Positions 1 through 5,240 of a stretch of DNA of 5,240 bases are shown piece by piece. The translations under genes and the position numbers were made by a program. This DNA is from Gammaproteobacteria bacterium (lineage in GTDB: Bacteria > Pseudomonadota > Gammaproteobacteria > Steroidobacterales > Steroidobacteraceae), in NCBI GenBank assembly GCA_003162555.1, contig PMNQ01000179.1:2406-7645 (forward strand), in the 5' to 3' direction. Every line of letters begins with the position of its first letter. Position 1 is the stretch's first letter. Under the pieces are notes generated by a model. The model had not been told where the DNA came from. It did not search any database and saw only the letters and a list, made by a program, of their open reading frames with translations.

Positions 1-1
1 G

Positions 2-541
2 CCGTTCGCGAGCTACACCTCGCGTGAGCTGGCGCTGGCGAACAGCGTGCGCCTGATGCAGGAAGGCGGGGCGCGCATGGTCAAGCTCGAGAGCGGCACC
101 TCGCAGCTCGAGATCGTCGAATTTCTCACCAGCCACGACATCGCCGTGTGCGCGCACCTGGGACTCAAGCCACAGTCCGTGCACAAGACGGGGGGCTTTC
201 GCGTGCAGGGCCGCGAAGAGCAGGCCGCCGCACAGATGCTGGCCGACGCGCGCGCGCTCGAGGCGGCTGGCGCCGATCTGCTGTTGCTCGAATGCATTCC
301 GGCGGCGTTGGGTGCCGAGATCACGCGCGACGTGCATGTCCCGGTCATCGGAATAGGCGCCGGCCCCGACACCGACGGCCAGATCCTCGTGCTCTACGAC
401 GTGCTCGACATCACGGCCGGACGCAAGCCGCGTTTCGTGCGCAATTTCATCGCCGACGCCGGCAATTGCCAGGCCGCGGTTGCAGCCTACGTCGCCGCCG
501 TGCGCGGCCGCGCCTACCCGGCGCCCGAGCACTGCTTCTGA
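2..541 (+). CDS. panB: 3-methyl-2-oxobutanoate hydroxymethyltransferase, 3' part (5' end outside the window)
   Basis: PanB transfers a hydroxymethyl group from 5,10-methylene-tetrahydrofolate to 2-oxoisovalerate, giving ketopantoate, the first committed step of cytoplasmic pantothenate synthesis. The frame is open from base 2 and ends in TGA at 539-541, leaving 179 visible codons. The family is about 264 residues long, so roughly the first 85 are missing. Visible signatures are MVKLESG (codons 77-97), whose Lys (83-85) and Glu (89-91) match the substrate- and Mg-binding pair of the family; HLGLKPQSV; GGFRVQGR; LLLLECIP, whose Glu (290-292) matches the proposed catalytic glutamate; PVIGIGAGPDTDGQILV; and the typical C-terminal YPAPEHCF. 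No residue expected in this part is missing. The true start codon lies upstream of the window; the GTG at 47 is an internal Val codon. panC follows after 20 nt, so the two are probably co-transcribed. The assignment is very secure. Confidence 0.97.
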   Translation, partial: PFASYTSRELALANSVRLMQEGGARMVKLESGTSQLEIVEFLTSHDIAVCAHLGLKPQSVHKTGGFRVQGREEQAAAQMLADARALEAAGADLLLLECIPAALGAEITRDVHVPVIGIGAGPDTDGQILVLYDVLDITAGRKPRFVRNFIADAGNCQAAVAAYVAAVRGRAYPAPEHCF

Positions 542-561
542 CGCAAAAGCCAGGCCCTAGC

Positions 562-1419
562 ATGGACGTCGCCACTACCGTTACCGAGGTGCGCGCGCGC
601 GTGCGGGACTGGCGCGCAGCAGGCCTGCGTGTGGCGCTGGTGCCGACCATGGGCAATCTGCACGCCGGCCACCTGAGTTTGCTGGCGGCCGCGCGTTATC
701 GCGCCGACCGCGTGATCGCCAGCGTGTTCGTCAATCCGCTGCAGTTTGGTCCAGCCGAGGATTTCGCTGCCTATCCGCGTACGCTCGCCGAAGACGAGGG
801 CCTGCTGGCCGAGGCGCATTGCGACCTGCTGTTCGCGCCAACGGTCGAGCAGATCTATCCGGATGGCGGCGCGCAGTCGACGCTGATCACGGTGCGCGAT
901 CTGGCCTCGGTGCTGTGCGGCCAGTTCCGGCCCGGGCATTTCGACGGCGTGGCGACGGTCGTCGCCAAGCTGTTTAACATCGTCGCGCCAGATGTGGCGG
1001 TGTTCGGTGAAAAGGACTTCCAGCAGTACATCATCATTCGCCGCATGACCAGCGACCTGATGCTGCCGGTCGAGATCGTCGGTGCGCCCACCGTGCGCGC
1101 GCCCGACGGCCTGGCGCTCAGTTCGCGCAACCGCTATCTGTCGCCGGAAGAGCGCGCTATCGCGCCGGCGATTCATCGCGCACTGCAAGCCGCCGTCAAG
1201 CGCCTCGATGAGGGCGACCGCAATTTCCTCGGCATAGAGAGTGCGGGCTGGCAGGCGCTCGCGGTCGCGGGCCTGCGTCCGGATTACTTTGCCGTGCGCG
1301 ATGCCAACGACCTGCAACCACCGCGCCTGACGAGCCAGGAGCTCGTGGTGCTGACCGCGGCGCGGCTTGGCAGCGCCCGGCTCATCGACAACCTGCGCCT
1401 GCCGCTCGCCCGGCCCTGA
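562..1419 (+). CDS. panC: pantothenate synthetase (pantoate--beta-alanine ligase)
   Basis: PanC joins pantoate and beta-alanine using ATP, through a pantoyl-adenylate intermediate, to make pantothenate for CoA. It is a cytoplasmic enzyme with a Rossmann-like nucleotidyltransferase fold. The product is 285 residues, close to the usual ~280-285. Motifs in order: PTMGNLHAGH (28-37) with the HxGH adenylylation signature (His34, His37) and Met30; SVFVNPLQFG (54-63) with Gln61, expected to bind pantoate; LCGQFRPGHFDGVATVV (118-134); GEKDFQQ (149-155) with Lys151 and Asp152; LALSSRN (184-190), the KMSKS-like loop with Ser187, Ser188 and Arg189; and the C-terminal ARLIDNL. The frame is open back to 148, but the ATG at 562 gives the standard PanC N-terminus and avoids overlap with panB. 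The ribosome site is weak (CCAGG about 8 nt upstream), consistent with reliance on panB translation. No panD follows; the next gene is convergent. Confidence 0.98.
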   Translation: MDVATTVTEVRARVRDWRAAGLRVALVPTMGNLHAGHLSLLAAARYRADRVIASVFVNPLQFGPAEDFAAYPRTLAEDEGLLAEAHCDLLFAPTVEQIYPDGGAQSTLITVRDLASVLCGQFRPGHFDGVATVVAKLFNIVAPDVAVFGEKDFQQYIIIRRMTSDLMLPVEIVGAPTVRAPDGLALSSRNRYLSPEERAIAPAIHRALQAAVKRLDEGDRNFLGIESAGWQALAVAGLRPDYFAVRDANDLQPPRLTSQELVVLTAARLGSARLIDNLRLPLARP

Positions 1420-1425
1420 TCGACA

Positions 1426-1459
1426 GCGCCGGCGGCTGCGGTCGCGGCTGCGCCGGTGC
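1426..1459. terminator. possible G+C-rich hairpin between convergent panC and queG
   Basis: In the 51-nt gap between the two stop codons, GCGCCGGC (1426-1433) can pair with GCCGGTGC (1452-1459) as an 8-bp stem with one G-U pair and an 18-nt loop. A competing pairing uses GCCGGC at 1428-1433 with GCCGGC at 1458-1463. There is no T-run after the stem on either strand; on the - strand the TTTT lies before the stem. It therefore does not fit a classical intrinsic terminator. It could slow polymerase from either side, but G+C-rich DNA forms such stems easily by chance. Confidence 0.25.
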
Positions 1460-1470
1460 CGGCTAAAACG

Positions 1471-2541
1471 CTATTCGCGGCCGTGCCGCGCCAGCGCCCA
1501 GCGCGTATGTTCGCGCACCAGCGGTGCCGGATCGTCGCGCCGCGTCTCGAGCGCCGCCACCACCGCTTCGCTGTTGGTGGCATTGCCGAGCGCGACGGCG
1601 ATGTTGCGCAGCCAGCGCACGTGACCCAGCCGGAAGATGGCCGAGCCGCTCATGCGCGCCGTGAACTGAGCTGCGCTCCACCGGAACAGATCCGTCAGGC
1701 GCGGCGTGTCGAGACCGTGGCGCACCTTGAAATCCGGATTTGCGGCGTCGCGCGCGTAGCGGTTCCAGGGACAGACCAGCTGGCAGTCATCGCAGCCGTA
1801 GACGCGGTTGCCGATGGCGCTGCGCAGTTCGACCGGAATCGAATCCTGCAACTCAATCGTCAGGTAGGAGATGCAGCGCCGCGCATCGAGCTGCCAGGGC
1901 GCGACGATCGCGCCGGTCGGGCAGGCCGGTATGCACGCGCTGCAGCTGCCGCAATGAGCCGAGGCAGGCTCGTCGAGCGGGAGCTCCAGGTCAGTGTAAA
2001 TTTCGCCAAGAAAAAAATACGAACCGGCGTCGCGCGCGATCAGGTTGGTGTGCTTGCCGATCCAGCCGAGCCCGGCGTTGCGCGCCAGCGCTTTCTCCAG
2101 CACCGGCGCGCTGTCCACGTAGACGCGGTGGCCATGCGGTCGGGCGAGCCCGGCCAGGTAATCGGCGAGCTGCTGCAGCGCCTTGCGCATCAGCTTGTGA
2201 TAGTCGCGGCCGAGCGCGTAGCGCGACACGTAACCCAGTGAATCATCACGCAGCACTTCGCCGGCATCCCGGGCGCCCGGCGGCCAGTAGTTCATGCGGA
2301 CGCTGATCACGCGAAGGGTTCCCGGCAACAATTCGGCCGGACGGCTTCGGCGGCTGCCGTGCCGCGCCATGTAGCCCATGTCGCCGTGCCGGCCGGCGGC
2401 CAGCCAGTCGTGCAGGCGTGCTTCATCGTCGGCCAGATCGATGCCGGTGATGCCGATGCGGCCGAATCCCAGCTCGGTGGCGCGCGCAGCCAGCTGCGTG
2501 CGCAGGGACTGCGGTTCTGGCGGAGTGCGTGTGTTCGTCAT
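1471..2541 (-). CDS. queG: epoxyqueuosine reductase
   Basis: QueG reduces epoxyqueuosine to queuosine at the wobble position (34) of GUN-anticodon tRNAs (Tyr, His, Asn, Asp). It is a cytoplasmic cobalamin- and iron-sulfur-dependent enzyme. The product is 356 residues, slightly shorter than E. coli QueG (~379). The N-terminal DUF1730-type catalytic region includes HGDMGYMARH (52-61), RYALGRDYHK (107-116), VDSAPVLEKALA (142-153) with Asp143 as the probable general acid, and LGWIGKHTNL (158-167). The ferredoxin-like part carries eight cysteines for two 4Fe-4S clusters: Cys197, 200, 203 and 207 in CGSCSACIPACP, Cys223 in RRCISYLTIE, and Cys250, 253 and 257 in YGCDDCQLVCPWN. A HEAT-like helical tail (about 300-354) ends in VREHTRWALARHG. 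The start ATG (2541-2539) has a GGTGGA ribosome site 8 nt upstream. It is divergent from nnr and convergent with panC. All expected metal ligands are present. Confidence 0.97.
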   Translation of the reverse strand: MTNTRTPPEPQSLRTQLAARATELGFGRIGITGIDLADDEARLHDWLAAGRHGDMGYMARHGSRRSRPAELLPGTLRVISVRMNYWPPGARDAGEVLRDDSLGYVSRYALGRDYHKLMRKALQQLADYLAGLARPHGHRVYVDSAPVLEKALARNAGLGWIGKHTNLIARDAGSYFFLGEIYTDLELPLDEPASAHCGSCSACIPACPTGAIVAPWQLDARRCISYLTIELQDSIPVELRSAIGNRVYGCDDCQLVCPWNRYARDAANPDFKVRHGLDTPRLTDLFRWSAAQFTARMSGSAIFRLGHVRWLRNIAVALGNATNSEAVVAALETRRDDPAPLVREHTRWALARHGRE

Positions 2542-2549
2542 CGGCGGAT

Positions 2550-2555
2550 TCCACC
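2550..2555 (-). promoter_or_regulatory. ribosome binding site of queG
   Basis: On the - strand, GGTGGA (complement of TCCACC) lies 8 nt before the ATG at 2541. It differs by one base from GGAGGA and sits at normal spacing, which supports the chosen queG start. No comparable site exists before nnr on the other strand. Confidence 0.55.
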
Positions 2556-2560
2556 GCCAG

Positions 2561-2573
2561 TATAATGAGTCGA
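2561..2573 (+). promoter_or_regulatory. -10 element of an nnr promoter, with start point expected at or near the ATG
   Basis: A perfect TATAAT (2561-2566) stands in otherwise G+C-rich DNA, followed by the 6-nt discriminator GAGTCG and then the nnr ATG at 2573. With the usual 6-7 nt between the -10 element and the transcription start, the RNA would begin at or next to the A of ATG. No good -35 is visible at 16-18 nt spacing (best 2 of 6 matches) and there is no extended -10 TGn. The promoter is inferred from one hexamer and its position, so an activator or a more distant promoter may also serve. Confidence 0.5.
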
Positions 2574-4054
2574 TGAGCCAGTCCCAGGGACTCTATTCGG
2601 TCGCGCAGGTGCGCGCTTTCGACGCCCACGCGATCACGGTGCTGGGCGTTCCTGGCTACACGCTGATGCAGCGCGCGGCGGAAGCAGCGCTGAACGCGTT
2701 GCGCAGCCGCTGGCCAACGGCGCTGCACATCGGCATCGTCTGTGGTGGCGGCAATAACGGTGGCGACGGCTACGTGCTCGGGCGCTATGCGCGCGCAGCG
2801 GGACTGGAAGTGAGCCTGTTTGCCGCGGTTGATCCCTTGCTCCTGCAGGGCGATGCACGGCGCGCCGCCGATGATTTTCGCGCCAGCGGTGGGCGGCCAC
2901 AGCCGTTTGCGGCGGCCGGACTCACCGCCGCCGAGGTGCTGGTCGATGCGCTGCTGGGCACGGGTGCGCGCGCGCCGCTCAAGCCCGAAATGCTCGCCGT
3001 CATCGCCGCCATGAACCGCGCCGGTTTGCCGATTCTGTCGCTTGACCTGCCTTCCGGGCTCGACGGCGATCACGGCGTTGCGATGGGCGATGCGGTGCGG
3101 GCCGACACGACGATCACTTTCGTAGCGCCGAAGTGCGGGCTTTACCTTGGCGCGGGGCCCGAATACACCGGCCGCGTGCTCTGCGATTCTCTCGACCTCA
3201 CGCCGCCCGCCGGCGCCGCCAGCGAACCGGTGCTGGAACGGATTGATGAAAGCGAGCTGGCGCGGGCGCTGCCGCGCCGCAGCCGTGTCGCGAACAAAGG
3301 TGATTTCGGCCGCGTGCTGGTTATTGCCGGCGGGCCGGGCATGGCCGGCGCCGCGCGGCTCGCTGGCGAAGCCTGCTTGCGAAGTGGCGCCGGGTTGGTC
3401 ACGGTCGCGACGGCGCCGGAAAATGTGGCGGCGATCGTCGGCGGGCGCCCCGAGCTCATCTGTTTTGGCGCGAGCGGCAAGGTCGAACTCGATGCGGCAT
3501 TGGCCGCAGCCACCGTGGTCGCAATTGGACCGGGACTTGGCACCGGTGCGTGGTCGCGCGAACTGTTCGAAGCCGCGCTGGCATCCGGCAAACCGCTGGT
3601 GATCGACGCGGACGGCCTCAACATGCTCGCGACTGCGTCGCGTCGCCCACCGCCAGACACGATCCTGACGCCGCACCCGGGCGAAGCGGGGCGGCTGCTT
3701 GGTACGAGCGCAGCGGCCGTGCAGGCCGATCGTCCGGCGGCTCTCCGGCAGCTGGTCGCGCTGACCGGTGCTGTGGTGGTGCTCAAGGGCGCTGGCACGC
3801 TGGTCGGCGCGCCGGGCCGCAGCGGTGCGCTGTGCACGCGCGGGAATCCCGGCATGGCCGCGCCCGGCATGGGTGACGTGCTGACCGGCGCCATCGCTGC
3901 GCTGCTTGCGCAGTGCCACGATCCGGTGCTGGCCGCGCGCGCCGGCGTCATTGCGCATGCGCTGGCGGGCGACGACCTGGCGCGACAAGGCGGCGGCCGC
4001 GGCATGCTGGCGCTCGAAGTGGCCGAAGGACTGACGCGCTGGGTCAACCCCTGA
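2573..4054 (+). CDS. nnr: bifunctional NAD(P)H-hydrate epimerase / ADP-dependent NAD(P)H-hydrate dehydratase
   Basis: Nnr (YjeF) repairs hydrated nicotinamide cofactors. Its N-terminal domain interconverts R- and S-NAD(P)HX; its C-terminal ribokinase-like domain dehydrates S-NAD(P)HX back to NAD(P)H using ADP. The product is 493 residues (E. coli ~515). Epimerase domain, about 1-210: CGGGNNGGDGYVLGR (57-71), VDALLGTGA (124-132), LDLPSGLDGDHG (157-168) and VAPKCGLYLG (184-193). Dehydratase domain, about 225-490: NKGDFGRVLVIAG (241-253), AIGPGLGTG (317-325), VIDADGLNML (343-352), TPHPGEAGRLLG (366-377), VVLKGAGTLV (402-411) and NPGMAAPGMGDVLTG (425-439), with Asp435 as the expected catalytic base. 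That last motif reads APGMGD where E. coli has SGGMGD; the GMGD core is intact. The frame runs open far upstream, but ATG 2573 gives the family's usual short N-terminus. No Shine-Dalgarno site precedes it. tsaE overlaps its stop by one base. Confidence 0.97.
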   Translation: MSQSQGLYSVAQVRAFDAHAITVLGVPGYTLMQRAAEAALNALRSRWPTALHIGIVCGGGNNGGDGYVLGRYARAAGLEVSLFAAVDPLLLQGDARRAADDFRASGGRPQPFAAAGLTAAEVLVDALLGTGARAPLKPEMLAVIAAMNRAGLPILSLDLPSGLDGDHGVAMGDAVRADTTITFVAPKCGLYLGAGPEYTGRVLCDSLDLTPPAGAASEPVLERIDESELARALPRRSRVANKGDFGRVLVIAGGPGMAGAARLAGEACLRSGAGLVTVATAPENVAAIVGGRPELICFGASGKVELDAALAAATVVAIGPGLGTGAWSRELFEAALASGKPLVIDADGLNMLATASRRPPPDTILTPHPGEAGRLLGTSAAAVQADRPAALRQLVALTGAVVVLKGAGTLVGAPGRSGALCTRGNPGMAAPGMGDVLTGAIAALLAQCHDPVLAARAGVIAHALAGDDLARQGGGRGMLALEVAEGLTRWVNP

Positions 4055-4536
4055 TGGATCGGGAGCTCGCGGACGCCGCGGCAACCGGGCAGCTTGGCGC
4101 CGTGCTGGCGCGCACTGTGCCCTGGTCAGCGCCGCAGGCGCTTGGCGTTTATCTGCACGGCGAGCTCGGCGCGGGCAAGACCACACTGGTGCGCGGTCTG
4201 CTGCGCGAGCTGGGCGTGACCGGCACGGTTCGCAGTCCGAGTTACACGTTGCTCGAATCCTACGATTGCCACGGGCATGTGGTGTTGCACGTCGATCTGT
4301 ATCGGCTCGCCGGCGGCGGCGATGTGGCGAGCCTAGGGCTGCGCGACGAGGCGCTGCCCGGCGTGCTGCTGCTGATCGAATGGCCCGAGCGCGCGAATGA
4401 TTCGCTGCCGCACGCCGACCTGCACGCGCGCCTGTCCATCCACGGCGAAAGCCGGGCGGTTCATCTCGAGAGCGCAAGCGCAGCCGGTAAGGCTTGGCTA
4501 GCTGCGGCAGCCGCCGACGCCGCATATAAGAAATGA
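4054..4536 (+). CDS. tsaE: tRNA threonylcarbamoyladenosine biosynthesis ATPase TsaE
   Basis: TsaE (YjeE) is the P-loop ATPase that works with TsaB and TsaD to make N6-threonylcarbamoyladenosine (t6A) at position 37 of ANN-decoding tRNAs; TsaC supplies the threonylcarbamoyl-AMP. The protein is 160 residues, typical of the family. Motifs: Walker A GELGAGKTT (36-44) with Lys42; VRSPSYTLLESY (59-70), the switch-I-like segment (usually SPTYT); HVDLYRL (79-85) with Asp81 as the Mg-associated acid; LGLRDE (94-99); and LIEWPER (107-113) with Glu109. All match the family order. The ATG shares its A with the nnr stop (TGATG), and no clear ribosome site precedes it, so translation probably depends on ribosomes finishing nnr. 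The frame extends upstream inside nnr, but that part is only a shadow of nnr. The C-terminal Ala-rich tail ending YKK looks variable and unimportant. Confidence 0.97.
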   Translation: MDRELADAAATGQLGAVLARTVPWSAPQALGVYLHGELGAGKTTLVRGLLRELGVTGTVRSPSYTLLESYDCHGHVVLHVDLYRLAGGGDVASLGLRDEALPGVLLLIEWPERANDSLPHADLHARLSIHGESRAVHLESASAAGKAWLAAAAADAAYKK

Positions 4537-4560
4537 ATCGAGTAAATGACCCTACATCAC

Positions 4561-4580
4561 TGATTACTATTGAATAATCA
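4561..4580. repeat. 6-bp inverted repeat in the gap before the amidase
   Basis: TGATTA (4561-4566) and TAATCA (4575-4580) are exact inverted arms separated by 8 nt. The repeat lies in DNA that is about 30% G+C over 4531-4580, in sharp contrast with the genes on both sides. It overlaps the candidate -35 hexamer of the amidase promoter. The geometry would suit a dimeric regulator, but arms this short in AT-rich DNA can arise by chance. Confidence 0.35.
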
Positions 4581-4598
4581 CGCTTCCGGGCATAGAGT
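4570..4598 (+). promoter_or_regulatory. candidate sigma-70-type promoter for the amidase gene
   Basis: TTGAAT (4570-4575) and TAGAGT (4593-4598) each match four of six consensus bases and are separated by exactly 17 nt. Transcription would start near 4605, giving a leader of about 25 nt. The location, directly after the tsaE stop and in the only clearly AT-rich stretch of the window, supports it. The matches are modest, and nearby AATAAT (4573-4578) is an alternative -10 without a good -35. Confidence 0.35.
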
Positions 4599-4629
4599 GC
4601 GGGCGAGCTGGCCAGAGCCGTACTCACGC

Positions 4630-5240
4630 ATGTTCCATCGTGCCTCGCGCACCCTGTTGATGCCCCGGATGCTGTTGATCGCAGCTGCGGGGTTCGCGAC
4701 GATCGCGCTGCCGTCAGCGGCACGGGCAGCCGCCGTGTTGCGCAGCGCGACGCTGGACTCGACCGCCGGTACGCTGGTGCTCGGACTGTCTTCGCCACGG
4801 CAGCCGCGGCTGCTGATCCTCAATTCCCCGCGCCGCCTGGTTATCGACCTGCCCGATACGCGCCGCGATGCGCGCCTCGCTCTGCCGGTGGGCGGCGCTG
4901 CCGCCTCATTCCACGGCGGCCCGCGTGCGCGTGGGGTCTACCGCCTGGTGCTCCAGGTCGCCGGGCTTCCCGCAACCGTTCCGCGCGTGCGCACACTCGC
5001 GGCGAAAAACGGCTATCAGCTGCGCATCCCGCTGGGACCCAGGGCAGCAGCGACTGATGTGGTGCCCGCAGTGGCATCGGCTCCGGTTGCGGTGTCGGCA
5101 CCGCCGCGCGCGGTGCAACCTGCGCACAGCCCCGGCCGCGATGGGCGCGACATCGTCGTGGCCGTCGATGCGGGTCATGGCGGCGAGGATCCGGGCGCTT
5201 CCGGTCCCGCCGGCACGCATGAAAAGGACGTCACGCTTGC
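4630..5240 (+). CDS. amiB: exported N-acetylmuramoyl-L-alanine amidase (AMIN + Amidase_3), 5' part, cut by the window end
   Basis: This zinc amidase family cuts the bond between N-acetylmuramic acid and the stem peptide in periplasmic peptidoglycan, mainly during daughter-cell separation. 203 codons are visible without a stop; relatives are usually 400 residues or more. Residues 1-33 form a Sec-type signal peptide: basic start with Arg4, Arg7 and Arg13, hydrophobic [14 protein letters not shown] (14-27), and an AxA cleavage site (Ala31-Arg-Ala33). There is no twin arginine, unlike Tat-exported E. coli AmiA and AmiC. An AMIN peptidoglycan-targeting domain spans about 36-136, with RRLVIDLPD (68-76). 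An Ala/Pro/Val-rich linker follows (about 138-172), then the Amidase_3 start [14 protein letters not shown] (177-190), with zinc ligands His183 and probably Glu198 in THEKDV. ATG 4630 is chosen for the signal peptide; its ribosome site is weak, and GTG 4597 would only add an odd extension. The name amiB rests on its place after tsaE. Confidence 0.93.
   Translation, partial: MFHRASRTLLMPRMLLIAAAGFATIALPSAARAAAVLRSATLDSTAGTLVLGLSSPRQPRLLILNSPRRLVIDLPDTRRDARLALPVGGAAASFHGGPRARGVYRLVLQVAGLPATVPRVRTLAAKNGYQLRIPLGPRAAATDVVPAVASAPVAVSAPPRAVQPAHSPGRDGRDIVVAVDAGHGGEDPGASGPAGTHEKDVTL

Noticed and set aside
148..561. N-terminal extension of the panC frame back into panB
   Set aside because: The extension reads as Arg-rich shadow sequence of panB. 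ATG 562 gives the standard PanC N-terminus and length.
589..605. Alternating purine-pyrimidine run GTGCGCGCGCGCGTGCG near the start of panC (possible Z-DNA)
   Set aside because: It encodes an ordinary Val-Arg-Ala-Arg-Val-Arg stretch in G+C-rich codons. Such runs are expected here and need no separate function.
1456..2241. A 261-codon + strand frame opposite queG
   Set aside because: queG on the - strand carries all eight cluster cysteines and the catalytic motifs. The + frame has none of its own and is a shadow.
2378..2572. N-terminal extension of nnr overlapping the queG start region
   Set aside because: The added residues are a Ser/Arg/Ala-rich antisense shadow of queG and are not part of the Nnr family. 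The normal N-terminus begins at 2573.
4533..4577. A 14-codon + strand reading frame overlapping the tsaE stop (ATGA)
   Set aside because: The overlap suggests coupling to tsaE, but there is no ribosome site of its own and no recognisable product. Any AT-rich gap yields such a frame by chance. A leader peptide cannot be supported from the sequence.
2423..4798. A very long - strand open frame opposite nnr and tsaE (791 codons)
   Set aside because: It lies antisense to two complete genes with full family motifs. Its translation is Arg/Ala/His-rich and low in complexity, with no recognisable domain, as expected for the reverse frame of G+C-rich genes.

Overview
The window looks like ordinary chromosomal core DNA from a high-G+C bacterium, most likely a gammaproteobacterium. 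The main clue is gene order: queG divergent from nnr-tsaE-amidase is the arrangement known from Escherichia coli (queG / nnr-tsaE-amiB-mutL-miaA-hfq). The strong G/C preference at third codon positions and the Ala/Arg-rich proteins point to a G+C-rich lineage. The sequence alone does not fix family or genus.

Layout: (1) From the left edge to 1419, two pantothenate (vitamin B5) genes run on the + strand: the 3' two thirds of panB, cut by the window edge, then a complete panC 20 nt later. (2) A 51-nt gap (1420-1470) with a G+C-rich hairpin separates panC from queG, which converges on it. (3) queG (epoxyqueuosine reductase, last step of queuosine synthesis) occupies 1471-2541 on the - strand. 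(4) A 31-nt divergent gap (2542-2572) carries a perfect TATAAT only 6 nt before the nnr start codon, which suggests a leaderless nnr transcript. (5) nnr (bifunctional NAD(P)HX epimerase/dehydratase, 2573-4054) and tsaE (t6A tRNA-modification ATPase, 4054-4536) are translationally coupled, overlapping by one base at TGATG. (6) A 93-nt gap (4537-4629), AT-rich in its first half and holding an inverted repeat and a possible promoter, precedes an exported AMIN-Amidase_3 cell-wall amidase (4630 to the right edge, truncated).

Together these are housekeeping functions: CoA precursor synthesis (PanB, PanC), tRNA modification at anticodon position 34 (QueG) and position 37 (TsaE), repair of damaged nicotinamide cofactors (Nnr), and peptidoglycan hydrolysis at division (amidase). 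I see no mobile element, CRISPR array, RNA gene, broken gene or defence system. I find no previously undescribed system. The points worth a second look are regulatory: the start of nnr and the AT-rich gap before the amidase.
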